Assembly (NCBI RefSeq): GCF_000002075.1
Contig: NW_004797315.1
Span: 31,264 to 95,263, forward strand
Source: Aplysia californica
Taxonomy: Eukaryota; Mollusca; Gastropoda; Aplysiida; Aplysiidae
Length of the DNA stretch: 64,000 nt
Direction of reading: 5' to 3'
The translations under genes were made by a program, and so were the position numbers. Below are positions 47,701-54,699 of the stretch, piece by piece. The stretch's first letter is position 1. The number at the start of each line of letters is the position of its first letter. The notes below the pieces were generated by a model that searched no databases, was not told where the DNA came from, and saw only the letters and a program-made list of their open reading frames with translations.

Positions 47701-50700
47701 ACGATGTTTGTTTCCCTCCCTGTCCCGGTAGGTTCCCCAGAAGACACTGGTGACGACCGGCCACGCGTGTTGTGGTCCATGCACTTCCAGATGAAGGACC
47801 GGTCTGAGCCGGTCATGGCCACAGACGCCGCCCAGAACGTTCTGGTCACTTCAGGTGGTGGAGACGATAGTGTGGACCTGGACCGCTGTGTGCAGGAGGT
47901 GAGTTCAGATCTATTGTGGCGTTTGGTCATACCGAGATGAAAATGTTAACCCTTCCAGCTGCATGTTTGCCGACAATCGTCTGAAATCCGACAATCGCGA
48001 CCCGACCCACGAACCGGACGATGCTATCGCTAGGCCCACCTGTATCAGTCAATGTGCGTAGTGCAAGGCTTGGCCGACTGCCAGTGACCCATTTTTCTCC
48101 CATCGGCTTCGTCGGCACTTTCGTTTTCGTGGCGACCGGTGACGCGCGCACCGCCGACTGCCGACGTTGGCATTTCCGACATAATTGTCGGAACCTAAGT
48201 AGAAACGCGAATACGAAAAAGGACGACAAGTTAAATTATCTACTTTCAGTTTCGTGCTCAAGTGGCCATTTTGAATTTCGTTTGTTGACTAATTCAATTG
48301 TTCAGATCGTGTGGATTCATTCAAGTCCGACTCTCTTGTTCTAATAGAATCTAGATCTAGATTTATATAGATCATTATAGACCTCAATGGAGGATTCATA
48401 TTCCAATTCTATTGTGTCAAACCCTATCATAGGTTGTGCTGTAATCTTTATATTGGTAAAAATAAGCATTTCATCAGGTGCGTGAATTGTTTATTTATTT
48501 AGTAAAGATCTAGAATCTAGATCTAGATCTAGAATCTAGATCTAGATCTAGATCTAGATTCTAGATCTAGATCTAGATTCTAGATCTAGATCTAGATTCT
48601 AGATCTAGATCTAGATCTAGATTCTAGAATCTAGATCTAGATCTAGATCTAGAATCTAGATCTAGATCTAGAATCTAGATCTAGATCTAGATCTAGATTC
48701 TAGATCTAGAATCTAGACTCAGCTGAGTCCCTCTGTTCGGAATCGGATGCGGATTTCTAGTTCAAGGCCTATTCCTATTCACTTGTTCTACAAGATCTAG
48801 ATCTAGATTTATTTAGATTACTAGATTTCTAGATCTAATCTAGAATCTAGATATAGATCTATATATGAAGGATTCATATTATATATTCCAATTCTATTGT
48901 GATATTGTATCAAACCCTATAGCAATGTAGATGTAAGCCATATATAGATCTAGAATCTAGATCTATATGCTCCTTGTTTGTTTTGGAGTGTGGTTTTTTA
49001 ATTAAAATTTTTTTTTTCATTTAGGACTTGTTTTGGCCTTTTTACATGATGCCCGTTGCAGATTCTTTTTGGGGGTAGGGTTACGGTTAGGTCTCTTCTT
49101 TATTGTGTTTGTTGTTGGGATGGTCGCTCGTTACTCGGATGTTCTTCTTACTTTATGACACCCACAAAGGCTTTTTTGGGGGGGGGATTGCGCAAAATTT
49201 TCAGACAATCTGGTTGAGGCTCACATGCAGGTCTAACAGCACTCCTTGTACCTCCCACCGTCCCAAGAGCGTATATTCTCAGTTTCGGGGGTACCGGATT
49301 TGCGCATTAAAAAAAATTAGCGAACCTAATTTAACTTTAATTTTTATAATATTTGTTCATTTACCTTTAAACATTGTTATATGTTATTATCTAAACCTCA
49401 TTACAAAGATACTTGATCACTTTTTAGACTGCATGCCTCTTTTTCTGAAATACTGCTGAATTGACTGGGACTAGGGTTGGGAAGTCCACAAAAATGGCTG
49501 GAACTGGAAGGGTTAAGAAAACTAATTTAAGTGTTGACTGCTCAGTGTATGACTCCCATCATACAGTGGGTCTAGAGGAATACTATTCGAAATGACATTT
49601 TGCAAATTTCACAGGAGAAGAAAAAAACTTTCTCATTTCAACAGAACGCAATTCTAGGATCCAAATCTCACATGTAATGTAGAAAAAACAAACATGGGCT
49701 CATTTTGTATATTGTTTTCTAATCAATTTCTTCCATTTGTGTTAAATCAAACAAAGTGTCACCTAGAATGCTTTTCTTGTGAACAAAAGTGTGAGGAAAA
49801 ATATTCTAAACAGTGCTTAGAATAGTTTCGTATGTTTTTGGGAGAGTCATTTGCGAAAAAAAGTATTCGAACTTGTATATTTACAATAGTTTTTTTCCTT
49901 TTCTACCACTGGTAGCAATTTTTAAAGTGGGAAAGGTATTTTAACTGCCATGTATAATACTTCTTTTCAAAATGTTTTCTCAAGTAGATAGAATAACTTT
50001 TCTCTAGGCTGTAACTCAGTAACTTTTAAAGCTATGGCTCTGGTGTTTTAACACAAGTTGCGTCCCTTGGTGGAAGTTAAGGCCTTTGAAAAATCTCCAT
50101 TTTGGCTGACATGTCACTTAGAAAGAATATTTGCCTCAGACCTGCAAACGTCACTTTTCAAAATGGTGTATAGCTGTCTCACACTAAGCACTCGATATAG
50201 TTTGAGTATATGAAGCTTGTGATACCTTCAAGTTCCACAACATAATGTTGTGGGTGGCGATGGTAGTCTAGTGATTTGGCTATCAGACTCGTAATTGTGA
50301 GATTGCTGGTTCAGAGGTTCATGCCGCAGCTCGGTCTGATGTTGTGTCCTTTGGAAAGGCACTTTACACGAATTTCCCACTTGGCTCGGTCCTTTCGGAG
50401 ATGGACGTTAAACTCGGAGGTCCCTCCTCCTGAATAACCTAACAGTGTTGATGGGGACCCCGTTAAACCTATACCATTTCACCATTTTTCAACATATTGA
50501 TGTTTTGACTGCACTTCTCTTTACTCTGACAAATTAAAAGCGTACCATGAAAATCCAGGAGTAAAAACTGTATTTTTTCCTCTGTGTCCTCTCCCAGGCG
50601 GAGGTTATCTTCAAGACGGTGTGCCCAGACGAGGAGTTCCTGCCCACCCCGCCCAACCCGGAGGACATCATCCACGTGGACGACGCTGAGGCAGCGGTCA

Positions 50701-51062
50701 GTTCTGGGACATCGGAGTATCAGGAGGACGGGGGAGATGATGGGGTGTCTGAGAAGACATCGGGGGAGGCTCCGGATGGTGGTGTTACAGAGCAGGGTCA
50801 GGCAGAGAGTGGGGAGGTCAAAGATCAGGCAGAGAGTGGAGAGGTCAAAGATCAGGCAGAGAGTGGGGAGGTGAAAGATCAGGCAGAGAGTGGAGAGATG
50901 AAAGGTCAGGCAGAGAGTGGAGAGGTCAAAGATCAGACAGAGAGTGGGGAGGTGAAAGGTCAGGAAGAGGCTGTGGAGGTCAAAGATCAGAAAGAGAGTC
51001 TGCCTGGTCAAAGTGAAGGGAAGATGGAGACGGCTACTACTACTGGTGGTGGGGAAGAGTGA
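23017..51062 (+). CDS. CHM: Rab escort protein (REP/CHM, Rab GDI superfamily), complete 17-exon gene
   Basis: REP binds newly made Rab GTPases in the cytosol, presents them to Rab geranylgeranyl transferase and delivers the prenylated Rab to membranes. Coding exons read from GT-AG junctions with matching phase: 23017-23068, 31488-31554, 32114-32186, 32988-33124, 33636-34227, 35552-35668, 36633-36753, 37838-37953, 38821-38927, 40551-40625, 41288-41332, 42043-42102, 43420-43480, 45325-45421, 45857-45940, 47732-47898, 50598-51062. They total 2436 nt (811 residues plus stop); human REP1 has about 653. The protein opens [18 protein letters not shown], continues with the GDI-family block [15 protein letters not shown] and NDYYGG, and later carries [21 protein letters not shown] and PPNPEDII, all as expected for REP. 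The extra length comes from an acidic linker in exon 5 and a repeat tail in exon 17. The start codon is the first ATG before the conserved block. All introns look U2-type. Assignment to CHM versus CHML is not meaningful in an invertebrate. Confidence 0.95.
23141..23305. mobile_element. hAT-like MITE with telomere-like core, copy 2
   Basis: Same termini and core as 21991-22172; 165 bp, flanked by GCGAGAGG and TCGAGAGG (7 of 8 identical). It lies 72 bp inside REP intron 1. Confidence 0.9.
23742..23760. repeat. Perfect G/C hairpin
   Basis: GGGGGGCATGCCCCCC is a perfect palindrome followed by another C-rich block; a similar GGGGGGCGGGCATGCC occurs at 58610. Confidence 0.8.
25022..25669. mobile_element. 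TTAA-flanked element with doubled terminal repeats
   Basis: Ends TTGCGACAGAG and CTCTGTCGCAA, flanked by TTAA (25018-25021, 25670-25673). Each end carries the terminal motif twice: on the left at 25022 and 25058, on the right at 25626 and 25661 in inverted form, with TCTGTGACAAC inside. The interior is CA-rich. Length 648 bp, REP intron 1. Confidence 0.75.
25105..25505. repeat. CA-rich low-complexity DNA
   Basis: Broken CA and CT tracts form the interior of the TTAA element. Confidence 0.9.
27278..27440. repeat. CT and CTGT microsatellites
   Basis: CTCACTCTCT, then about 14 CTGT-type units, then CT. Confidence 0.95.
28096..28168. repeat. GT then GA microsatellite
   Basis: Short GT tract followed by GA and GGGA units. 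Confidence 0.9.
28351..28395. repeat. Near-perfect 45-bp palindrome
   Basis: Arms of 22 bp (28351-28372 and 28374-28395) with one mismatch around a single central base; core CTGGATTTATTAG. Confidence 0.9.
28440..28900. repeat. Tandem array, period about 180 bp, 2.5 copies
   Basis: Landmarks TGCCAAGTTTC recur at about 28452, 28628 and 28811; ACTCAAAAAG and ATTGTCTCAAAAC recur with them. Satellite-like but short. Confidence 0.8.
29334..29520 (+). mobile_element. SINE S1, GC-stem subfamily
   Basis: Full-length copy with a perfect stem GGCGCTC/GAGCGCC, REP intron 1. Confidence 0.92.
29668..29757. repeat. AT microsatellite
   Basis: About 45 AT units. Confidence 0.98.
31055..31345. repeat. Dispersed repeat R3, copy 1
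   Basis: Shares CGGCAATTGCCAAAAA, AACTATCAAAATAGGTT, AATGACGTTTTTGTCA and GGGCC...GTAGTG with 34735-35030. It also holds the hairpin GAGCCGCTGACAGCGGCTC at 31113. Terminal structure not defined. Confidence 0.7.
32282..32462 (+). mobile_element. SINE S1, AT-stem subfamily
   Basis: Full-length copy in REP intron 3; stem GGCACTT/AAGTGC. Confidence 0.9.
33151..33312. mobile_element. TTAA-flanked MITE
   Basis: Ends CACTTTGCGGTCAC and, in reverse complement, CACTTTGTAGTCAC (12 of 14 alike). TTAA lies on both sides (33147-33150, 33313-33316). 162 bp, beginning 27 bp after the exon 4 donor of REP. TTAA duplications are made by piggyBac and Kolobok transposases. Confidence 0.78.
33636..34227 (+). 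CDS. CHM: REP exon 5: acidic linker followed by the conserved FDLSPR block
   Basis: This 592-nt exon is the largest of the gene. It encodes about residues 110-307. After an Ala/Glu-rich start ([15 protein letters not shown]) come roughly 150 residues rich in Glu, Asp, Ser, Thr and Gly with no predicted fold, then [20 protein letters not shown], where similarity to other REPs resumes. Vertebrate REP1 also has a poorly conserved insert at this place, while Drosophila REP is much shorter here. The open frame and in-phase junctions support it as coding. The donor is GTACGT. Confidence 0.93.
34308..34710 (+). mobile_element. SINE S2 copy
   Basis: Runs from GACTGACTGAAGTGTC through CATTCCCAAAGGGGG, CTTGATAGTCGAAACAG and TTCTCTGTTGACATCCACC to the shared tail (GGCGCTCATATGACC) and TAAAACCTTACTAAAAC. 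REP intron 5. Confidence 0.85.
34735..35030. repeat. Dispersed repeat R3, copy 2
   Basis: Copy of 31055-31345, aligned by GGCAATTGCCAAAAA, GAACTATCAAAATAAGTT and GAGGGCCGTAGTGCAG. Confidence 0.7.
35121..35285 (+). mobile_element. SINE S1, GC-stem subfamily
   Basis: Copy with an internal deletion before the hairpin (GGCGCTC/AAGCGCT), REP intron 5. Confidence 0.88.
35685..35800. repeat. GT and GA microsatellites
   Basis: Alternating GT, GA and AAAG units just after the exon 6 donor. Confidence 0.9.
35976..36292. mobile_element. TTAA-flanked piggyBac-like MITE
   Basis: Ends CCCTATGAGCCCT and, in reverse complement, CCCTTTGAGCCCT. TTAA on both sides (35972-35975, 36293-36296). 317 bp, non-coding, REP intron 6. 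The CCC...GGG ends and TTAA target are the piggyBac pattern. Confidence 0.85.
36371..36526 (+). mobile_element. SINE S1, AT-stem, 5' truncated
   Basis: Begins at TTCTGGTGTAGTTTGCTCC and has a perfect stem GGCACTT/AAGTGCC. Confidence 0.88.
36541..36600 (+). mobile_element. Isolated S1 tail
   Basis: Only the 60-bp tail TTCGGGTCTTATATGACC ... CTTACTAAAAC is present, directly after another S1 copy. Confidence 0.75.
36810..37158. repeat. Candidate retroposon 3' end with TCTTA tail
   Basis: AT-rich sequence ending CAAGAAAAAGTATTATC followed by TCTTATCTTATCTTA, a tail form often left by non-LTR retroposons. Family not identified. Confidence 0.35.
37971..38247 (-). mobile_element. SINE S2, antisense, with 11-bp target duplication
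   Basis: Flanked by TGCTTCAGAAT at 37960-37970 and 38248-38258. 277 bp; starts at the tail (TAGTAAGGTTTTACGGCGC) and ends at CCCCCTTTGGGAATGGCAT. It begins 17 bp after the exon 8 donor. The hairpin segment is largely deleted. Confidence 0.9.
38586..38760 (+). mobile_element. SINE S1, AT-stem subfamily
   Basis: Full-length copy in REP intron 8. Confidence 0.88.
39862..40018 (+). mobile_element. SINE S5, tRNA head with V-like core
   Basis: GTAGCCTACTGGTTAGG (A box) and GGGTTCGATTACC (B box) are followed by TGTTGTGTCTTTGGGAAAGT, the core motif shared with 50259-50472 and resembling the core of animal V-SINEs. Confidence 0.75.
40019..40520 (-). repeat. Dispersed repeat R2 copy split by a hAT-like MITE
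   Basis: Two halves (40019-40142 and 40442-40520) match R2 in reverse: AGAGCACTTTATTGGCTGC, then TGTGAAGCGCATAGAGT and GCGCTATATCTATGCTG. The MITE at 40143-40441 lies between. Confidence 0.65.
40143..40441. mobile_element. hAT-like MITE of the CTTGAA-rich family, copy 1
   Basis: Left end CGGTTCCTGCAGCC, right end GACAGGAAGCCTG; flanks ATTGTACA and AGTGTAGA agree at 6 of 8 positions. The body repeats CTCCTTGAAAACT-like words. Confidence 0.65.
40815..41002 (+). mobile_element. SINE S1, AT-stem subfamily
   Basis: Full-length copy in REP intron 10, diverged head. Confidence 0.85.
41680..41959. mobile_element. hAT-like MITE of the CTTGAA-rich family, copy 2
   Basis: Left end CAGGGTTTCTTGCGAACTCC, right end GGTCAGGAACCCTG. 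It aligns with 40143-40441 through GACATGAACAACATTTTTGT, GAAATAGGCTTTCGG and AATTTCTTGACCAAGTCTCC. 280 bp, REP intron 11. Confidence 0.75.
42820..43343 (+). mobile_element. SINE S2 with tRNA-like head and ACT tail
   Basis: CTCAGTTGCTATCTGGGCAG and GGTTCAAATTCCAG give a tRNA-like head; the S2 body follows and ends GGCGCTCATATGACCTTATG, GTTGCAAGCACC, CATAAAACCTC and seven ACT units. REP intron 12. A similar partial head lies at 42679-42715. Confidence 0.85.
43535..43903 (+). mobile_element. SINE S1 (AT-stem) split by a younger S1
   Basis: The head is 43535-43614 plus the target site, the tail 43814-43903 (stem region CAGCACACTT/AAGTGCTG). The copy at 43626-43813 sits between, with target duplication TTTGTGTATGT at 43615-43625 and 43814-43824. 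Confidence 0.85.
43626..43813 (+). mobile_element. SINE S1, GC-stem subfamily, nested
   Basis: Full-length copy inserted in the older S1 described at 43535-43903. Stem GGCTCTC/GAGGGCC, which keeps pairing through a G-T position. Confidence 0.9.
44116..44268 (+). mobile_element. SINE S1, GC-stem, 5' truncated
   Basis: Begins at CTGCTTCTTCTTTCCTATC and ends CTATTAAAACTAAAAC; REP intron 13. Confidence 0.88.
44535..45256. repeat. 31-bp minisatellite, about 23 copies, before REP exon 14
   Basis: The unit is close to TTTTGTTTTGTGCAACTG plus TTTACATCTACAG; early units alternate with ATGTTCAGTTCTGTATGACTG. The last eight or so units are almost identical, a sign of recent expansion. The array ends about 70 bp before the acceptor. 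Long frames in all phases come from the 31-bp period. Confidence 0.95.
46005..46410. mobile_element. Foldback element FB, complete copy
   Basis: Inverted ends of about 55 bp: GCGCTCGTCAATTTTTGGG on the left and CCCAAAAATTGACGAGCAAC on the right, continuing with GAGTTATTGGTATCATC and GGTGATACCAATAACTTC. REP intron 15. Flanking duplication not defined. Confidence 0.8.
46490..47170. mobile_element. Foldback element FB copy interrupted by an S2 SINE
   Basis: Matches the FB interior before (46490-46641) and after (46996-47170) the SINE, for example AATAGAAGTCAGGATAT and AAAGGTGTTGAGCC. Confidence 0.7.
46642..46995 (+). mobile_element. SINE S2, 5' truncated, 10-bp target duplication
   Basis: 354 bp from TTCCCAAAGGGGGG to the tail TTACTAAAACTAAACTT, flanked by AGAGGTAAGA at 46632-46641 and 46996-47005. 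It lacks the tRNA head, as expected for incomplete reverse transcription. Confidence 0.92.
47440..47718. repeat. Pyrimidine-rich 31-bp minisatellite before REP exon 16
   Basis: Units TTTTTTCTTTCTTTCACTTC plus TACAAGGTTTG repeat about six times, preceded by looser copies. The array ends within about 20 bp of the exon 16 acceptor and probably supplies its polypyrimidine tract. Confidence 0.9.
48505..48720. repeat. AGATCT/TCTAGA hexanucleotide array
   Basis: Units AGATCT alternate with AGAATCT and CTAGATT forms, so the tract is largely self-complementary. Short versions occur elsewhere (25551, 30076, 48790-48960). Confidence 0.95.
49070..49137. mobile_element. hAT-like MITE, 3' half only, copy 3
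   Basis: GGGTAGGGTTACGGTTAGG, CTTCTTTATTGTGTTTG and GGTCGCTCGTTAC match the right half of copies 1 and 2. It sits inside the TTAA-flanked element at 47950-49513. Confidence 0.75.
50259..50472 (+). mobile_element. SINE S5, tRNA head with V-like core
   Basis: GGCGATGGTAGTCTAGTGAT (A box region) and GCTGGTTCAGAGGTTC (decayed B box) precede TGTTGTGTCCTTTGGAAAGG and CACTTTACACGAATTTCCC. Ends ACCCCGTTAAACC. REP intron 16. Confidence 0.8.
50598..51062 (+). CDS. CHM: REP last exon with a nine-residue tandem repeat tail
   Basis: The exon begins with the conserved C-terminal REP segment ([19 protein letters not shown], then [10 protein letters not shown]). About 70 residues later it enters a run of nine-residue units related to QAESGEVKD, about seven copies between 50793 and 50995, encoded by a 27-bp direct repeat. 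The units drift to QEEAVEVKD and QKESLPG, then the frame ends GGGEE and TGA. The unit length is a multiple of three, so copy number can change without breaking the frame. The tail is hydrophilic and probably disordered; its role is unknown. Confidence 0.93.
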   Translation, partial: AEVIFKTVCPDEEFLPTPPNPEDIIHVDDAEAAVSSGTSEYQEDGGDDGVSEKTSGEAPDGGVTEQGQAESGEVKDQAESGEVKDQAESGEVKDQAESGEMKGQAESGEVKDQTESGEVKGQEEAVEVKDQKESLPGQSEGKMETATTTGGGEE

Positions 51063-53245
51063 GAGTAGTGTTTGTGTGTGTGTGTGGTGTGAAGGAGTGG
51101 TGAGTGTGTATGGTATGTATAGGAGTGTGAGTGTGTTGTAAATGTGTGGTGTAAATGAGTAGTGAGTATGTGTGTGTTTTGTGTGTGGTATATATAGGAG
51201 TGGATATGTTGTGAATATGTGGTATATAGGAGTATTGCGTATGTGTGGTATATTTGAGGAGTGGGTGTGTCGTGAATATATGGTATATTGGAGTGTGTGT
51301 GTATGTGTGTGCATGAGAGAGAGTACAGAGGGAGAAAGAGAGAGAGGGGGGGGTTACATTTCTGTAGAGCCTCATTAAAAAGTTTTGTGCAAGTTTATTT
51401 AAGTGACTTATTGCTACATAAGGAGAAATAGGCTTTTCAAAGTCTTGAAGCAAGAATTTATGTTGAAAGATGAACGAACATCTTCAATCAGAATAACTCA
51501 CATTGGCAAGAAAGAAAGGAAAAAGGTTGTGTTTGTTACAAAGTCTGATGAGATATTTCACCACTTGAACATGATGTCATGTCTTTAAAAAATCTCATGG
51601 GATACTTTAGCCAGTCTTTTTAAAAAATCTTAAGCTTTAGTGGAATTTCGAAAGTTTAAATGTGAATTTGGGAAGTTTGTGAATGCGCCCTCAAAGTTAT
51701 GTGCATGAATGATTACATGTGCAAATTGATGTAGTGGTGAGTATGAAGAAATTTTATGTGTGGCTTTGTGGTTCTGCTCAGAAATAGATTCTGACTGACG
51801 AATCACTTGCTTTTATTTTTATATTAGTGTTCTCAACTTGTTTGGTCAGTTTTCCACTGAATATTGCGATGAGTATTTGGTCAGTTCCAGGATGTCCCAT
51901 GATAGGGACAGTCTGTGAAGAAGAAACAATATATTTAATACATAATATGTTATGCCTTTATATATAAACCCTCCCTGTGAGCGGTTGGCGGGTGCTCTGG
52001 TGTGGTTTGCTCCTCCTTTCCTATCAAACATCTATTGTCCTTATCCTTCCTCCTCCTTTTTATTGTGCGTTACTCTCCAGTGACACCTCTAATCTTCAGC
52101 ACTTAAATGACGTATTCGTATTTGTGCTGCAATTGCTGTAAGACTCTTACTTCAACTAAAAGTATACTCCCTGCACTCTTGTCTACCTCATCCATGCTCT
52201 TGCAGTGACTTTATGCACATTACGGGATAGCAGCGCAAGTATTGCACTTCAGAGTTGGGGCAAAAATCACTTTTTACATAGATATTCCAAGCTACTGGAG
52301 AGGGGCGCATGCCTTGTAATAACCATAGAGTAGTGCAGTTATTTTGCGAAAGTACAATTTTGAAAGAAAATTCCAGTTTTGGTAGTTAGATATAGCGATA
52401 AAAAAATCAGGTTTTTTTGTTCCTACTGTAAATTTTGAAACAGCTGAGTTAGGATAGATGTGCTGCTTCCCTGCGACAGTGTGTAAGAGATCAATGGTAT
52501 TTAAAAGAATAAAATATTTGTATGTACTTGGCAATAATTTTGATGTGGCAATGGGACTACCTTGGTTTTCATATTTTAATTTTTAACCCATTTTTTGTAC
52601 CCCCGGGGTTGTATTCTACACATTTTAGAATACTTCTAGTACAAAAATCTCTTTGAAACTTTCAGTACTTCTCAAAAAATCGTTTTGACAGACTGCTATG
52701 CAAAACGTACAGATCGGATTAACGAGTAAATTTCCTCTTTGGAAAGTGGTGGCACAGAGTTCCCCAAGTTGTATGTATACGATAGTAAAACATGGCGTAC
52801 GGATAGTGTTAAATAATTGTGATGTCCTCGGTTGGCAAACTGTGACCCTTGTTATGATGAGGGAATGCTGCATTGACTTGCTACACATGCTGCTTTCTGT
52901 GCTTGTTCTCAGAGGTTTTCTTTGTGTGGTGAACTTTGGTGCGCAGGTGATTTGGAGCTGTATTGTGTTTTTGTGTATTGCGATATGTTACAAAAAATGT
53001 TGTAACATTTACTGTGGCGAAGAAAGTCATTCAGATAAATTTTTTGGAAAGAAAGTAGTTGATGGTCTCTTTTAATGTGCTTTGTATATATGAGTTTACA
53101 AAGAGAAGCTTCAATATGATTGTATGTGGGTTTCACTACATTGTGTTTTTTTGTTTGCTTTTTTTTTTATAAACATCTCCGTACACAATGTCAATTACTC
53201 AATGTATTTCAATGTAATTAAATAAATATTCATGAAATTCTATCT
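51063..53245 (+). other. CHM: Probable 3' UTR of the REP gene with polyadenylation signal
   Basis: No convincing coding sequence follows the stop at 51062. A GT-rich stretch (51070-51345), a SINE copy (51981-52163) and AT-rich DNA lead to an AATAAA at 53221-53226, the best placed polyadenylation signal seen; another AATAAA near 52508 is possible. The exact cleavage site cannot be fixed without transcripts. Confidence 0.5.
51981..52163 (+). mobile_element. SINE S1, AT-stem subfamily, in the REP 3' UTR
   Basis: Full-length copy GGTTGGCGGGTGCTCTGGTG to CTTACTTCAACTAAAAG. Confidence 0.88.
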
Positions 53246-53391
53246 GGGTTTGTGCGGAGTGATTGTTTGGGAGTGTGGTTCAGATCCGTGGGGTTCTGAG
53301 TTCTGTGTGGAGTGAGGGAACCAACTAAGCACAATATACCAGTGTCTGTGGTGTAGTGGGCAGGCTCTTCACCATCTCGCGACCCCAGTGT

Positions 53392-53571
53392 GTGGGTGGA
53401 TGGCGGGTGCTCTGGTGTGGTTTGCTTCTTCTTTCCTATCAAACATCTATCGTCCTTATCTCCCCTTTCTTCTTTTTTTATTTTTGTTACTCTCTTGTAA
53501 CACCTCCAATCTTCGGCACTTATATGATCATATGCAGTTGCGAGCGCCGTAAAACCTCTACTAAAAAAAAC
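53392..53571 (+). mobile_element. SINE S1 with mixed stem arms
   Basis: Full-length copy whose left arm is GGCACTT (AT type) and right arm GAGCGCC (GC type), so the stem is imperfect. Confidence 0.9.
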
Positions 53572-53593
53572 AACTTACTTGTTGTATTTCCAT

Positions 53594-53652
53594 TTTTAGT
53601 TTTAGTAAGGTTTTTACGGCACTCGCAACTGCATACGGTCATATGCGCGACA
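53594..53652 (-). mobile_element. Isolated tail of the shared SINE 3' end
   Basis: TTTTAGTTTTAGTAAGG, TTTTACGGCACTCGCAACTG and CATACGGTCATATGCGCG; the only minus-strand tail fragment among the 29-55 kb S1 copies. It may belong to S1, S2 or S3. Confidence 0.65.
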
Positions 53653-53756
53653 ACTCTCCATTTTTAATAACAGTTGAAACAGTTCATTAAAAAAAGTGAG
53701 CTTAAGAAGATGCCACATGTTCACTGTTTTCAAAAAAATTGAGATACGACAAAAAA

Positions 53757-53998
53757 GCACTGAGGATGCGATCTCATGCAGTAGATGTAAGTTTGAATCC
53801 TGTGTGGGGAGGGTTTTTATTGGATATTTCTGATTTCTGTCCATCTGCCTATGGATGCCATTGTGTCGCTCTCAGCCCGGGTTGGCCCTAACAGGCTTGG
53901 TTGAAGCGGCCTTGTTGAGTGACGCGGACTGTGTTGACGGGAGGTAAAACTTTGGGATCCTGTGCTTTTATAATCTGACTTCTGAATGTTGACAATTT
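53757..53998 (+). mobile_element. SINE S4 copy, first half of a local duplication
   Basis: B box GTTTGAATCC, core TCTCAGCCCGGGTTGGCCCT and AAGCGGCC, then TCTGACTTCTGAATGTTGAC. The same series repeats at 54166-54386. Confidence 0.75.
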
Positions 53999-54165
53999 GT
54001 GGGTGGTTGGCGGGTGCTCTGGTGTGGTTTGCTTCTTTCCTATCCAATGTCTATCGTCTTTATCTCCCCTCCTTTTTCGGGTTTGTTACTCTCTTGTAAC
54101 ACCTCTAATATTCGGCACTTATATGACCTTACTGTGTTGTAAGTGCCGTAAAACTCTCACGAAAA
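53999..54165 (+). mobile_element. SINE S1, AT-stem subfamily
   Basis: Full-length copy, perfect stem GGCACTT/AAGTGCC, lying between the two duplicated S4 segments. Confidence 0.9.
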
Positions 54166-54386
54166 AGAAGGGTTTTTACCGAATATTTCAGATTTCTGTC
54201 TATTTGCTGGTATGCTGTTGTGTCGCTCTCAGCCCGGGTTTGGCCCTGACTGGTTTGGTTGAGGCGGCCTTGAGTGACGCGAACTCTTGAACTGTATCGA
54301 TGGGTGGGGAGGTAAAACTTGGGGACATGGCTTGTGCAAGACCTCGTCCTGTGCTTTTACAATCTGACTTCTGAATGTTGACAAAT
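54166..54386 (+). mobile_element. SINE S4 copy, second half of a local duplication
   Basis: Lacks the tRNA head; core TCTCAGCCCGGGTTTGGCCC and the same TCTGACTTCTGAATGTTGAC end as 53757-53998. Confidence 0.7.
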
Positions 54387-54403
54387 CAGCTTTGTGTAGG
54401 GGG

Positions 54404-54610
54404 GGGTAAGTGTTTTACGGTGCTCGCAACTGCATAAGGTCATATGAGCGGGCGGCACACACCTAATATTTTCAGTTGGTAGGAAATTTTGAAGCGTGGA
54501 GAGCTTTAAAAACAAGCCACATTATCCAGAACATTCTATCGAGGATTCGAACCAGGACCATGCACTGTGCAGTCCAGCATGATATCAACTGAGCTTCATG
54601 TCGTGTCTGT
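54404..54610 (-). mobile_element. SINE S3, internally deleted
   Basis: Shared tail (GTAAGTGTTTTACGGTGC, GTCATATGAGCG) and CAGTTGGTAGGAAATTTTGA are joined to a tRNA-like head with B box GGTTCGAATCC read on the minus strand. Confidence 0.75.
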
Positions 54611-54699
54611 AGCTGGGAGAATAGCACAGAAAAAAACCCCTGAGATAATTACAAAGATCAGAACACCACCCCCCCCCCTCCCACAATTTAAGACCAACA

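Larger units (their letters stand above)
47950..49513. mobile_element. TTAA-flanked piggyBac-like element, non-coding, 1.56 kb
   Basis: Ends CCCTTCCAG and CTGGAAGGG, flanked by TTAA on both sides (47946-47949, 49514-49517). The termini agree perfectly for 9 bp and weakly beyond. The interior holds an AGATCT array and a hAT-like MITE half, and no transposase frame was recognised. REP intron 16. Confidence 0.75.

Noticed and set aside
47376-47940. Phe/Ser-rich frames
   Set aside because: They translate the T-rich 31-bp minisatellite; only the end overlaps real REP exon 16 in a different frame or by read-through.
52698-53075. 125-codon frame after the REP gene
   Set aside because: It lies in the probable 3' UTR and is Cys/Leu-rich without homology I can name.
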